Assembly: GCA_029780075.1 (NCBI GenBank)
Contig: JAKOZI010000011.1
Span: 1-49,000, forward strand
Source: Pseudomonadota bacterium
GTDB taxonomy: Bacteria; Pseudomonadota; Gammaproteobacteria; Burkholderiales; Rhodocyclaceae
DNA length: 49,000 nt
Direction of reading: 5' to 3'
Of the stretch, positions 1-8,866 are shown piece after piece. The translations under genes and the position numbers were made by a program. The notes beneath the pieces are model-generated. The model was not told the DNA's origin. It made no database searches and worked only from the letters and a program-made list of their open reading frames with translations. Each line of letters begins with the position of its first letter. Positions within the stretch are counted from its first letter, which is position 1.

Positions 1-6
1 TCAGTC

Positions 7-35
7 TTTACAGCAGCGGGCCCACTCCTTATAAT
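7..35 (+). promoter_or_regulatory. sigma70 promoter of the tRNA pair
   Basis: TTTACA at 7-12 and TATAAT at 30-35 are separated by exactly 17 bases and followed by a GC-rich stretch, typical of stable-RNA promoters. Transcription would start near 42, about ten bases before the first tRNA. No coding sequence lies between, so this should drive both tRNAs. Confidence 0.8.
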
Positions 36-52
36 GCCGGCTTCTTTCGCGC

Positions 53-128
<76 letters not shown>

Positions 129-152
129 GGCGCCGAAAGAAGACAGTTCCGG

Positions 153-228
153 GTCCCCATCGTCTAGAGGCCCAGGACACTACCCTTTCACGGTAGGTAC
201 CGGGGTTCGAATCCCCGTGGGGACGCCA
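153..228 (+). tRNA. tRNA-Glu (anticodon TTC)
   Basis: A 76-nt cloverleaf with encoded CCA. The acceptor arm GTCCCC pairs with GGGGAC, the anticodon loop reads CTTTCAC, and the T-loop is TTCGAAT. It closely follows the bacterial tRNA-Glu pattern and is cotranscribed with the upstream tRNA-Ala. A shortened echo of its 3' end recurs at 303-314. Confidence 0.97.
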
Positions 229-234
229 GTAGTT

Positions 235-254
235 CCCCGCTTTTAACGAGCGGG
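235..254 (+). terminator. possible stem-loop after the tRNA pair
   Basis: CCCGCT and AGCGGG form a six-base-pair stem seven bases after tRNA-Glu. No T-run follows, so this may be a processing or Rho-related structure rather than a classical intrinsic terminator. The next gene (dtd) lies on the other strand, so transcription must end somewhere in 229-389. Confidence 0.35.
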
Positions 255-389
255 CCGATGCCTTAGCACAGTACAGCATCGAAGGTTTCTGGTGACAATG
301 CGGTGGGACGCCAGCTTGAACATCACTGGCTCACTTGTGAAAGTCGGGCCGACTATTTGTTGATGTCGTGCCTGAAATGTCACGTCACA

Positions 390-842
390 CTATTCTGGTC
401 GGCGCGAATCGATGCTGATTGTCACCGGCCCGTCGTTGACCAGGTGGACCAGCATGTCGGCACCGAAAACTCCGCTTGGCACACCTTGACCGAGCACGTC
501 CTGGAGTTGGTCGACGAAGCGCACGAACAGCGGCTGTGCGATTTCCGGTCGCGCGGCGCGGTTCCAGGACGGCCGATTGCCTTTTCGTGTCGACGCGAAA
601 AGGGTGAACTGGCTGATTGCCAGGACTTCCCCATGGGTTTCGCCGACGCTGCGGTTCATCACTCCGGCGGCATCGGGGAAGATGCGCAGCCGGGCGATTT
701 TGCTCGACATCCAGCCAATATCGGAATCGCTGTCACTGTCTTCGAAACCGGCGAGGATCAGCAGGCCCTGGCCGATCGCGCCGACGACCTTTCCCGCAAC
801 CTCGACTCGCGCTGAGGCCACGCGCTGCACGACCACCCTCAT
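390..842 (-). CDS. dtd: D-aminoacyl-tRNA deacylase
   Basis: This enzyme hydrolyses D-amino acids, and glycine mischarged on tRNA-Ala, from tRNA in the cytoplasm. The 150-residue protein has the usual family length and both signature motifs: SQFT at 77-80 and NDGPVT at 136-141, preceded by the GVFGADM strand. An acidic DSDSDSD stretch at about 35-41, just before GW, slightly enlarges a surface loop. It is last in a minus-strand unit: its ATG overlaps the stop codon of a 53-residue ORF, which in turn overlaps the cation efflux gene. No separate promoter is obvious, so its translation is probably coupled to the upstream ORF. Confidence 0.95.
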   Translation of the reverse strand: MRVVVQRVASARVEVAGKVVGAIGQGLLILAGFEDSDSDSDIGWMSSKIARLRIFPDAAGVMNRSVGETHGEVLAISQFTLFASTRKGNRPSWNRAARPEIAQPLFVRFVDQLQDVLGQGVPSGVFGADMLVHLVNDGPVTISIDSRRPE

Positions 843-1000
843 GGCAATACCTGGTCGTCAAGCTGTTGGTGCATGCATGTCGCCGACACCGGGCACAGTT
901 GGCGGAATTCGGCGGTATCGGCAATCCCCGGCGGCACAAGCTGACGGGCACACTGCCCAAAACCGCGGGCGGCGGTGGTGGTCAGCAGCCATTGGCTCAT
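839..1000 (-). CDS. 53-residue small protein, unknown
   Basis: This ORF exactly fills the gap between the cation efflux gene and dtd. Its ATG (998-1000) overlaps the upstream stop as ATGA, and its stop (839-841) overlaps the dtd start as ATGA. The product begins [13 protein letters not shown] and contains three cysteines, at 17, 36 and 42, the last two in an LCPVSATC context. No family is recognised. The double overlap is the main evidence that it is translated: it would carry ribosomes from the efflux gene into dtd. Function is unknown; the cysteines could bind metal, but that is speculation. Confidence 0.55.
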   Translation of the reverse strand: MSQWLLTTTAARGFGQCARQLVPPGIADTAEFRQLCPVSATCMHQQLDDQVLP

Positions 1001-1956
1001 TCCTGTACCACTTGCCGGAGGCGCTGCCCGGGCAGCCAGTTCACCTTGTTGCGCAGGGGTTCCGGCTGCAGCGTCACGTGGGTGATGCCCTGATCAGCGA
1101 GTGTGTGCCGACTGGCAGCGAGTATGGTCGGCCACTGTTCGAGCGATTCGACGATCAGGTGCGCCGACAAGGCAATCCGCCGAGAGGACAGGGTCCAGAT
1201 ATGCAGGTCGTGCACCGAGGCGACGCCTGCGACGCCGGCCAGCAGGCGCCCGACGTGCTCGGTCGACAGGCTGGGCGGCACGCTTTCCATCAGCGCCAGC
1301 AGAACTTCGCGCAACAGGCGCAGACTGGAAGCCAGCATCAGTGCGCAGATCAACAGCGAAAGCAGCGGGTCGGCCGTCGTCCAACCGGTCCATAGCACCA
1401 CCGCGCCGGACACCAGCGCGGCGACCGACCCCAGCAGATCGCCGAGGACGTGCAGCAGGGCGCCGCGCGTATTCATTGTTTGCTCGCCGTGCATCAGCAG
1501 CCAGGCAACAGCGATGTTCAGGAACAGTCCAAGCGCCGCCACCAGAGTAACCGCCTCACCGTTGACTGCCGCCGGCTCCAGAATGCGGGCGACCGCGGCG
1601 ACCGAGATGCCGACCACTACCAGGACCATGAACACGACGTTGAGCAGCGCCGCCAGTGTCTCGACACGGCCATAGCCGTAGGTATGTCGACGTGTCGGCG
1701 GGCGTTGCGCCAGCCTTGCAGCGAAGGCGGCGAGGGCCAGCGACGCGCTGTCGGTGACCATATGCCCGGCATCGCCGAGCAGTGCCAGCGATCCCGACCA
1801 GAAGCCGGTCAACGCCTCGACGGCGGCAAAGGCGAGCGTCAGCAGCAAGGCCCAGACCAGTCGTGGACCGGCATCAGCGTGGTGATGATGCGCCTGCGCG
1901 CCATGCTCGTGGCCGGCATGCTGGTGCTCGTCGTGATCATGATGATGGTCGCTCAT
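997..1956 (-). CDS. CDF-family zinc/cation efflux protein
   Basis: A proton-coupled exporter of Zn2+ and similar divalent metals across the inner membrane (cation diffusion facilitator, CzcD/ZitB type). The N-terminus is very rich in His and Asp (HHHDHDEHQH and more), a common cytoplasmic metal-sensing extension. About six membrane segments follow, with the two HxxxD metal-site motifs visible as HMVTD and HVLGD, then a C-terminal cytoplasmic domain of about 85 residues. The start chosen is the ATG giving MSDHHHDHD; an upstream TTG at 1980 would add eight unconvincing residues. It is first in the unit with the 53-residue ORF and dtd, overlapping the former by ATGA, and is divergent from the sulfatase gene. 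Confidence 0.9.
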   Translation of the reverse strand: MSDHHHDHDEHQHAGHEHGAQAHHHHADAGPRLVWALLLTLAFAAVEALTGFWSGSLALLGDAGHMVTDSASLALAAFAARLAQRPPTRRHTYGYGRVETLAALLNVVFMVLVVVGISVAAVARILEPAAVNGEAVTLVAALGLFLNIAVAWLLMHGEQTMNTRGALLHVLGDLLGSVAALVSGAVVLWTGWTTADPLLSLLICALMLASSLRLLREVLLALMESVPPSLSTEHVGRLLAGVAGVASVHDLHIWTLSSRRIALSAHLIVESLEQWPTILAASRHTLADQGITHVTLQPEPLRNKVNWLPGQRLRQVVQE

Positions 1957-2113
1957 GACAGGTATTCTAACCGACATCAATGACTGCTCGTCCGCTTCAT
2001 CAGTTAGCGCCTCGACACGGCTCAGCTGGCCGCGCCAACGCCGGTCGACGGTGTGTGCACGGCTTAAGGCCAGGCTAATCTTTATCCGCTAAAATATCGG
2101 TTTACCCCCAAGG

Positions 2114-4006
2114 ATGCCGATGAACCCATTGCCTTCTCGCGACAGTATCAACCGTTTCTTCGTTCTTTCCGGACTGTGGGTGGCCCTGCACGTCAGCGTG
2201 TTTACCACCCAGCAGGCCTACAGCACCCTTGCGGTGGCGCTGTGGACGCTGGCAACCACGGTCAGCTACGCGTTCCTCTACCTGCTGCCGGCACTGCTCC
2301 CCGGCTATCTGTTGCACGGATTCCTGGCACGGCGTGCCGCGAGCCGAGGCGGGGTGGTCGCGTTGGCAACCTTGCTGATCGGCCTGACCGGGATGGTTCA
2401 GGTACTGCTGTTCGCCGACCGAGTGATCTACGGCATGTACGGATTTCACATCAACGGCTTTGTCCTCGATCTGGTGTTCACCCCGGGCGGGATCGCTTCG
2501 CTGGGGGCAAGTCGCAGCACTGAACTGACCGCCACTCTGGTGATCATCGCCCTCCTGACGCTGCAGGCGGCCACCTACTACTGGGCCACGCGACGCCCAG
2601 CGGATCGGCGTCCACGGCGGTGGATGCCGCGAGCGCGCTGGTTGCTGCTGGCGATCCTGAGTTTTGCGGTTGGCGAGCGTGTGGCCTATGGTTTCAGTGC
2701 AGCCGCCAATTACCAGCCCATCCTTTTTGCCAGCGAGCGTTATCCGCTGTACCTGCCCACCACCTTCCGCAAACTGGCCTCGCGCCTGGGCGTGAACGTT
2801 GCTTCCGAAGCCGCGGACGGCTTGCATGTCAAGCACAGCGTGCTCAACTATCCACTGGTGCCGCTACGTGTCGAGCCGCCTGCGCGTCCCCTCAATATCG
2901 TCTGGCTGGCTGTCGAGTCGCTGCGCTATGACATGCTTGACCGCACGATCATGCCGCAGCTTTGGGATTTTTCCGAACATGCCCTGCGCCTCGAGCAGCA
3001 CTACAGTGGCGGCAACACCACCCAGATGGGCATTTTCTCGATGTTCTACGGCTTGTACGGCAACTACTGGTTTCCGATGCAGGCCGCGCGCCGGCCCCCC
3101 CTGCTGATGGACGTATTGCAGCAACAGAACTACCAGTTCAGTCTGCATACCAGCCAGAGTTTCACCTATCCTCCGTTTCAGGAAACCGTTTTTGCCCGGA
3201 TGAACCCGGCCGACATGCACGCCCTGTCCGAGGGGCCACCCCCCTGGCAGCGCGACCGGCAGAACATTGACGACATCCTGAAATTCATCGACAGTCGTGA
3301 TCGATCCAGGCCGTTCATGACCTACATGTTCTTTGAGGGTACCCATGCCAATTACACTTTCCCGCCGGAAAGTGTCATCGCCCGACCGTATCTGGACGAT
3401 TTCAACTATCTGTCGGCCGATTTTGCCCAGCAGATGGTGCCGATCAAGAACCGCTACATCAACGCTGCCCACCACGTCGACCAGCAGATTGGACGCATCA
3501 TCGCCCATCTGCGGGCAAGGAAGCTGCTCGACGATACAATCGTCATCGTTCTTGGCGATCACGGCGAGGAATTCATGGAACGTGATCGCTGGGGGCACGC
3601 GGCGGACTTCAATCGTTTTCAGACCAGTACGGCGGCTGTCCTCTGGGTCCCGGGACAGAACGCGCGCCGGATCAGCGGCATCAGCAGTCATCTTGACTTT
3701 CCGGCGACGTTGATGCCGCTGCTCGGGGTGCAGAACCCGCCGGCGGATTACTCGATCGGGCAGAATCTGCTCGCGGCTGACTTTCATCGTGACTACGCAG
3801 TTGCCGCAGGCTGGAACCGCATTGCCTACATCGGCGAGAAATTCAAGATTTCGTTCCCGGTCAATGCCTCCGGGGTTGTCCGCGATCAGGTGCTGGATGC
3901 CGACGATCGCCCGGTCAGCGATCGCGACCAGGCCAAGAGCGAGATCCGCCCGGCCATGGTCGAGATGATGAACAACCTGACGCGTTTCAGTCGTCCGAAG
4001 GGTTGA
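2114..4006 (+). CDS. YejM/PbgA-like membrane sulfatase-fold protein
   Basis: The protein has an N-terminal multi-pass membrane region (five or so segments in residues 10-200, DUF3413-like) followed by an alkaline-phosphatase/sulfatase-fold periplasmic domain from about residue 258 (NIVWLAVESLRYDMLD). The nucleophile region GGNTTQMGIFSMFYG and the late metal-site motif GDHGEEF are visible. In enterobacteria YejM/LapC (PbgA) regulates LPS synthesis through LapB/FtsH, and related proteins may be true hydrolases. The Thr and metal-type residues suggest this copy could still bind metal. The start at 2114 or the ATG at 2120 are both possible; AAGGA just upstream favours 2120. The RatA-like gene follows 12 bases later. 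Confidence 0.85.
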   Translation: MPMNPLPSRDSINRFFVLSGLWVALHVSVFTTQQAYSTLAVALWTLATTVSYAFLYLLPALLPGYLLHGFLARRAASRGGVVALATLLIGLTGMVQVLLFADRVIYGMYGFHINGFVLDLVFTPGGIASLGASRSTELTATLVIIALLTLQAATYYWATRRPADRRPRRWMPRARWLLLAILSFAVGERVAYGFSAAANYQPILFASERYPLYLPTTFRKLASRLGVNVASEAADGLHVKHSVLNYPLVPLRVEPPARPLNIVWLAVESLRYDMLDRTIMPQLWDFSEHALRLEQHYSGGNTTQMGIFSMFYGLYGNYWFPMQAARRPPLLMDVLQQQNYQFSLHTSQSFTYPPFQETVFARMNPADMHALSEGPPPWQRDRQNIDDILKFIDSRDRSRPFMTYMFFEGTHANYTFPPESVIARPYLDDFNYLSADFAQQMVPIKNRYINAAHHVDQQIGRIIAHLRARKLLDDTIVIVLGDHGEEFMERDRWGHAADFNRFQTSTAAVLWVPGQNARRISGISSHLDFPATLMPLLGVQNPPADYSIGQNLLAADFHRDYAVAAGWNRIAYIGEKFKISFPVNASGVVRDQVLDADDRPVSDRDQAKSEIRPAMVEMMNNLTRFSRPKG

Positions 4007-4018
4007 GCCGCAAGCGGC

Positions 4019-4513
4019 ATGGCAACCCATCGTGAGAACCGTGCCATTGCGCTATCTTCGGAGAGGCTGTTCGATATCGTTGCGGATGTCGAACGTTATC
4101 CGGAATTTCTGCCGCTGGTCCGCGAAGCGCGGATCCTCAACCGTTACGCGGAGGCGTATGAAACCGAGCAGAGCCTGGTCCTCGGTCTGCTGACACATCG
4201 CTTCCGGACGCGCACCGAACTCAAGCGTCCGCGCGCCATAGTGGTCACTTCGGCGGATCGTTCCTTTTGCCGGTTCGATATTCGCTGGACTTTCTCGGAG
4301 CGCCACGACGAGCACTGTCAGGTCGACTTTGCGCTTGACTGTACGACGCGCTCGCTCTTTCTCATGCCGGTCATCGAGCTCCTGGTCATGCCCATGGCAA
4401 CCAGCATGGTGGCTGCCTTCGAGGCGAGAGCGTACGCGCTGGCTGCCGACGCCGGTGCTGCGGCGGGACGGCGGGTGTCGCACAGGGTCGAGGAGAATCC
4501 GAGAGAACCTTGA
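4019..4513 (+). CDS. RatA/COQ10-type START-domain protein
   Basis: A 164-residue single-domain SRPBCC/START-like protein, with the characteristic early motif IVADVERYPEFLPLVREARIL at about 20-40. Families with this fold include bacterial RatA (described in E. coli as interfering with ribosome association) and mitochondrial COQ10, which binds ubiquinone. A lipid or quinone chaperone role is at least as likely as a toxin role here. The C-terminal 20 residues are Arg/Glu-rich and variable. It lies 12 bases after the sulfatase gene, so the two probably form an operon. In many betaproteobacteria ratA sits next to smpB, which is not the case here. Confidence 0.85.
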   Translation: MATHRENRAIALSSERLFDIVADVERYPEFLPLVREARILNRYAEAYETEQSLVLGLLTHRFRTRTELKRPRAIVVTSADRSFCRFDIRWTFSERHDEHCQVDFALDCTTRSLFLMPVIELLVMPMATSMVAAFEARAYALAADAGAAAGRRVSHRVEENPREP

Positions 4514-4629
4514 CGACGGGCGCCTGAACGCGCGTGCGCTGAGTTCAATGGACTACCGGGCAGGATTTATCGCAGTCCTGCAGGCATCGCCGGTTAAAAT
4601 GCGAGGCTTCTCGAATCAAGGACTGCACC

Positions 4630-6477
4630 GTGAGCCAGGAGCCCAAAAGCAACGAGGCAAGTTCATCCGCACTTGCCAGTACCCACTTCATCCGCAACAT
4701 CATCGAAGCCGATCTGGCCGCCGCCAGGCACGCGTCGCGCAGATGGTCGGGTCGCCCCGGCCCGGCCGCGCAACAGCTCGCGGGCCCGCCCGATCCGGCG
4801 CGGATCCGCACGCGTTTTCCGCCTGAGCCCAACGGCTACCTGCATTTCGGACATGCCAAGTCGATCTGCCTCAACTTCGGACTGGCTCAGGATTACGGCG
4901 GCCGTTGTCACCTTCGTTTCGACGACACCAATCCGGAAAAGGAAGAGCAGGAATACGTCGATTCGATCGTCGATTCGGTGCGCTGGCTCGGTTTTTCCTG
5001 GACCGAGCCGGCATCGGCGGAGTCATCGGACGGCGAGTGCAACCTCTATTTCGCGTCCAACTACTTCGACTGGATGGTCGAGTTCGCCGAATACCTGATC
5101 GCCAGTGGGCATGCGTATGTCGATAGTCACAGTGCCGAGGAAATGCGTGCCAGCCGCGGCACGCTCACCGAAGCCGGCACCGACTCTCCGTTTCGCGAGC
5201 GCAGCGTGGCGGAGAGCATGGATCTCTTCAAGCGCATGCAAAACGGTGAATTCCCGGACGGCGCGCACGTTCTGCGCGCGCGCATCGACATGTCCGCCGC
5301 GAACATCAATCTTCGTGATCCGGCGATCTATCGAATCCGTCATGCCAGTCATCACAATACCGGCGACAGATGGTGCGTTTACCCGATGTACACCTACGCC
5401 CACCCGATCGAGGACGCGCTGGAGAACATCACGCACTCGATCTGTACGCTCGAATTTGCCGACCAGCGGCCTTTCTACGACTGGCTGCTCGAGCGCCTGG
5501 CCGAGGGCGGTCTGTTGCAGCGACCGCTGCCGCAGCAGATCGAGTTCTCGCGCCTGAACCTGACCTACATCGTGCTCTCGAAGCGCAAGCTGATCCAGCT
5601 CGTCGAGGAGAAGCACGTCGACGGTTGGGATGACCCGCGATTGCCGACACTCGTTGGCGCTCGCCGACGCGGCTACCCCGCCGAGGGTTTTCGCCTTTTT
5701 GCCGAGCGCATCGGTGCTTCCCGTTCAGAATCCCTGATCGAGTACACGCAACTCGAAGACACCATGCGCGAGGTGCTCAATGAATCGGCCGAGCGCCGTG
5801 TTGCCGTGCTCGACCCACTCCGGCTGATCATCGACAACTACCCGCAGGACCAGCGCGAAGAGGCCTTCGCTCCGAACCATCCGCTGAAACCCGAACTGGG
5901 CAAGCGGGCGATGCCTTTTGGTCGGGAACTGTGGATCGAGCGCGAGGACTTCATGGTGCAGCCCAGCAAGGGCTACCACCGTCTCTATCCCGGCAACATG
6001 GCCCGCCTGCGCTATGGCTACGTCGTCAGATGCACGGGCTACGATTGCGATGCCAGTGGCGCTGTCATCGCCGTGCACTGCGACTACCTGCCAGACTCCA
6101 GGAGTGGCACCAGTGGCGCCGACACGTACAAGGTGAAGGGCAATCTGCACTGGGTTGCGGTGGCGGAGGCCTATCTGGCCGAGGTTCGTCTCTACGACCG
6201 ACTGTTCGCTGTTCCTTCACCCGGTGCGCGGCGTGATGGCGATGCCGAGGATCTCGAACGCGATTTCCGCGACGACATCAACCCGAACAGCATTCGGGTC
6301 ATCAAGGCCTGGCTCGAGCCCGCACTGAAGGATGCCAGGGCCGAGGAGCGTTTTCAGTTCGAACGGCACGGTTACTTCGTTGCCGACCGCGTCGATTCGC
6401 AGCCAGGTGCGCCGGTGTTCAACCGGACGGTGACGCTCAAGGATTCGTGGTCGGCCAAGCCCGGCCGACAGCGCTGA
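4630..6477 (+). CDS. glnS: glutaminyl-tRNA synthetase
   Basis: Class I aminoacyl-tRNA synthetase that charges tRNA-Gln. The HIGH-type motif HFGH is at 72-75 inside RTRFPPEPNGYLHFGHAK, and the KMSKS-type motif is VLSKRKL near 314-320. The typical C-terminal beta-barrel anticodon-binding region ends around 600. At 615 residues it is longer than the E. coli enzyme (about 554). Part of the excess is an insertion at about 35-57, rich in Arg, Pro, Gly and Ala, placed directly before the conserved RIRTRFPPEPN strand. The start is GTG; nothing better is in frame upstream. TAAAAT at 4595-4600 is a plausible -10 without a clear -35. Confidence 0.97.
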   Translation: MSQEPKSNEASSSALASTHFIRNIIEADLAAARHASRRWSGRPGPAAQQLAGPPDPARIRTRFPPEPNGYLHFGHAKSICLNFGLAQDYGGRCHLRFDDTNPEKEEQEYVDSIVDSVRWLGFSWTEPASAESSDGECNLYFASNYFDWMVEFAEYLIASGHAYVDSHSAEEMRASRGTLTEAGTDSPFRERSVAESMDLFKRMQNGEFPDGAHVLRARIDMSAANINLRDPAIYRIRHASHHNTGDRWCVYPMYTYAHPIEDALENITHSICTLEFADQRPFYDWLLERLAEGGLLQRPLPQQIEFSRLNLTYIVLSKRKLIQLVEEKHVDGWDDPRLPTLVGARRRGYPAEGFRLFAERIGASRSESLIEYTQLEDTMREVLNESAERRVAVLDPLRLIIDNYPQDQREEAFAPNHPLKPELGKRAMPFGRELWIEREDFMVQPSKGYHRLYPGNMARLRYGYVVRCTGYDCDASGAVIAVHCDYLPDSRSGTSGADTYKVKGNLHWVAVAEAYLAEVRLYDRLFAVPSPGARRDGDAEDLERDFRDDINPNSIRVIKAWLEPALKDARAEERFQFERHGYFVADRVDSQPGAPVFNRTVTLKDSWSAKPGRQR

Positions 6478-6502
6478 GACTACTGACCTGCGGCTGTCGC
6501 TA

Positions 6503-6883
6503 TCAGTCGACTTCGTCGGAGTTGCTTCCCTGCAGCAACTCCAGTACCTTCTCCGGCGGCCGTCCGAGAACGGCCCGGTCGCCGCGCACAATGATCGGGC
6601 GCTCGATCAGGATCGGATGCGCAAGCAGTGCATCCAGCCATTGCTCGTCGTCCAGGGTACGCGCCGCGTAGTGTTCCTTGAACACCAGCTCGCCACGGCG
6701 CACGAGTTCGGCTGGTTGCATGCCGAGCAGGTGCAGCAAGTGGCGCAGTTCTTCCCGGTCCGGAGGCGTCTTCAGGTAGTCGATGACCTCGGCCACGATG
6801 CCGTTGTTGGCGATCAACTGGCAGGCCGCGCGGCTCTTCGAACAACGCGGGTGATGATAGATGCGTACTGGCGGTTCGTTCAT
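6503..6883 (-). CDS. ArsC/glutaredoxin-type arsenate reductase family protein
   Basis: A 126-residue thioredoxin-fold protein of the plasmid-R773 ArsC family. The catalytic cysteine is C14 in HHPRCSKSRAA. The three arginines that line the oxyanion pocket in characterised members have counterparts in the LVRRGELVFKEH, ERPIIVRG and VLGRPPEKV segments. It would reduce arsenate to arsenite using glutathione/glutaredoxin. No arsR, arsB or acr3 gene is nearby, so a general thiol-redox role is possible. It is convergent with glnS (25 bases between stops) and lies 60 bases downstream of the CBS gene. Confidence 0.88.
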   Translation of the reverse strand: MNEPPVRIYHHPRCSKSRAACQLIANNGIVAEVIDYLKTPPDREELRHLLHLLGMQPAELVRRGELVFKEHYAARTLDDEQWLDALLAHPILIERPIIVRGDRAVLGRPPEKVLELLQGSNSDEVD

Positions 6884-6943
6884 CGCTGATCCTCGTCAAA
6901 ATCACGATCGGAAAACAGTGGCCGCTGCTGGCCGGCGACGGCT

Positions 6944-7555
6944 CTAGCGCCACAAGCTCAGCGGTGGATCGGCCACGATGGCGCGCACGATGTCGCTGCG
7001 CGAAACGAAGCCGACCAGGGCCTCGGTTTCGTTGATGATCGGTACGCCATCGACCTGGTGTTCGAGCAGGACATGTGCGATGCGCCGGATGTCGGTAATC
7101 GGGTGCGCACAGACCACCGGCGTGCTCATGACATCAGCGACCTTGCGGGCCAGGACATCGCGGACGCGGCCCGCGTCGACGTTGAGCACGGTCAGCAAGT
7201 CCCGTTCGCTGACGATGCCAACCAGGCGGTAGCCGGGGTCGAGGACCGGCGCCTGGTGAATACGCTGTTCGAGCAGGACTTGCCACGCGTGTTCAACGGC
7301 GTCTTCGCTCGACACCGAAACGACTTGCCGCTGCATGATCTGGTAGGCATGGTAGAGGGGGCCGCGGTCATGGTCCGCTCGCAGCATTTCCCGGTAGGCG
7401 CTCACCGCCTGTGCAGCAGGCGCGTTCAGCGCGGTGCGCTGGTCTTCTCTGGCGACCGGACGCACAGCCGTGCTGCGGAAGATTCCGGCGACATCCTTCA
7501 GGCCTTCGAAAGTGCCACGGAAAATCGGTCCGCCCATGCCATAAACCGAAAACAC
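6944..7555 (-). CDS. CBS-pair domain protein
   Basis: About 203 residues. An N-terminal segment MFSVYGMGGPIFRGTFEGL is followed by a linker and two CBS motifs (PLYHAYQIMQRQVVSVSSED... and VMSTPVVCAHPITDIR...), which normally bind adenine nucleotides. I chose the GTG at 7555 because GAGGAG lies six bases upstream and the resulting N-terminus matches this family's usual opening; the frame stays open further upstream, and an ATG lies at 7537. It sits between the PEP-CTERM hydrolase and ArsC genes, all minus strand. No enzymatic domain is present, so it is probably an energy-status sensor with an unknown partner. Confidence 0.85.
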   Translation of the reverse strand: MFSVYGMGGPIFRGTFEGLKDVAGIFRSTAVRPVAREDQRTALNAPAAQAVSAYREMLRADHDRGPLYHAYQIMQRQVVSVSSEDAVEHAWQVLLEQRIHQAPVLDPGYRLVGIVSERDLLTVLNVDAGRVRDVLARKVADVMSTPVVCAHPITDIRRIAHVLLEHQVDGVPIINETEALVGFVSRSDIVRAIVADPPLSLWR

Positions 7556-7600
7556 GCTGTTCTCCTCGTCGGGTATTGCACCCTCGTCATCCGCCACAAG

Positions 7601-7626
7601 CTGCGGCCCGCCGGAGCGGGCCGCAG
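7601..7626 (-). terminator. perfect 11-bp hairpin after the GDSL hydrolase
   Basis: CTGCGGCCCGC and its exact complement flank a four-base loop CGGA, 21 bases past the hydrolase stop and 45 bases before the CBS start. There is no T-run on either side, so it may cause weak termination, protect the 3' end, or set a boundary between the two genes. Confidence 0.6.
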
Positions 7627-7647
7627 GAGTGACGATTGTAGCCGCCT

Positions 7648-8823
7648 TTAGCGAGATTTGCGTGACGTGGCTATCCCCAGCAGGCCAACGGCGATGAGCA
7701 GCACGGCGGCCGGCTCAGGCACGAAGGTGATCATCGCATTGGCCAGTAGTCGGTGGCCTGCGGCGGTGGGATGGATGCCATCCCAGAAGAAATATTTGCC
7801 GCAGTCTACGGAGGGATCGAGCACCACAACCGAGCAGGCATCGCTGGCATTGCTCAGCCCATAGGCGCCGGGATGCGCCGCGACGTCGCTGATGAAGCCG
7901 TAGGCATCGAAAATGCGCACGCCCTCCGCGATGTCGTCATCGAGGGCCTGCAGCAGTGCCTGGTTCATCAGTTGCGACACCGTCGTTCCCAGCAGCCCCG
8001 CTCCCTGCGCCAGGATGGCCGGTGCGACACCCGCGTTCGGTGTGTTCCAGACGACGATATTCTTCGCACCAGCCCACTCGAGCTGTTCGATGATGGTATC
8101 GAGATAATCGGCGTAGATTGCGGCACGCGACTGGATACCGTCGAGCATCTGCAACACCGTCTTGCCGCTGGCAAGGTCCTTGGCCGCCTCGGTAATGCTG
8201 TCACGCGCATCGTTTCCCCCACCGGCAACGACGTAGAGCGCATCTCCGGGTACCGGTAGCGAATGCGTCACGTAGGGGTTCAGAAATGCCGCTACCTGAG
8301 TCGACAGGCTGGGTGGAAAGACGCTGCCGCTGGGGTCGACCGGTCCCATGCGCGCACCGCCATAGGCGTAGTTAGTGCCCGGCAGATGGTCGGCCCCGAG
8401 CAGATTGGAAGCGACGGCGCTGAGGCCGAAGGCCGGGGCAAAGGTTTCCGCCCACACCGGACCGTTCGAGTAGCGGCCGCCAACCGGCGTGGCATAGGGC
8501 AGCGAGGGTACGAACGAATTGTCGGGCGTGGGCACAGGGGTGCGCAGCGTGCCTGGCGGCAGACCCAGTGGCGGACCTATGACGTAGTCGAAAACCACCG
8601 CGTTGTTGCCGGCATCGGAGAGGCTGTCGCCGAACAGGAACAGTTTGGAGTAGCCAGCCTGTGCGCCGGTGCCGCCGACAAGGCAGGTCAAGGCCAGCAG
8701 ACCCTGCAACAGCGGACGATGCCAGCGCAGGTGCGTGGCGCGGCTACGCGCGCCATCAGCCCGGCCGATGTTTTCTGCGGTGACCCCGGCAACCGTGCCG
8801 GGGTGACTCATCGTTTCATCCAT
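7648..8823 (-). CDS. PEP-CTERM-anchored GDSL/SGNH hydrolase
   Basis: A secreted serine esterase or lipase of the SGNH family: block I GDSLSDAGNN carries the nucleophile Ser, block III is GGGNDAR, and block V DGIHPTAAGH holds the catalytic Asp and His. The C-terminus is a complete PEP-CTERM sorting signal (VPEP, a hydrophobic helix, then SRKSR), so an exosortase encoded elsewhere should process it. A signal sequence (LLQGLLALTCLVG, cleavage after AQA) begins unusually late, near residue 35. The start at 8823 is supported by GGAGG eight bases upstream; ATG at 8811 is an alternative. The upstream 320 bases carry a candidate sigma54 promoter, tandem repeats and a terminator-like hairpin. The substrate is unknown; lipids or exopolysaccharide esters are plausible. 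Confidence 0.9.
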   Translation of the reverse strand: MDETMSHPGTVAGVTAENIGRADGARSRATHLRWHRPLLQGLLALTCLVGGTGAQAGYSKLFLFGDSLSDAGNNAVVFDYVIGPPLGLPPGTLRTPVPTPDNSFVPSLPYATPVGGRYSNGPVWAETFAPAFGLSAVASNLLGADHLPGTNYAYGGARMGPVDPSGSVFPPSLSTQVAAFLNPYVTHSLPVPGDALYVVAGGGNDARDSITEAAKDLASGKTVLQMLDGIQSRAAIYADYLDTIIEQLEWAGAKNIVVWNTPNAGVAPAILAQGAGLLGTTVSQLMNQALLQALDDDIAEGVRIFDAYGFISDVAAHPGAYGLSNASDACSVVVLDPSVDCGKYFFWDGIHPTAAGHRLLANAMITFVPEPAAVLLIAVGLLGIATSRKSR

Positions 8824-8866
8824 TCCGTATTCCTCCTGTGGTCAGTAAGCGTTGGAAATCGGCAAC

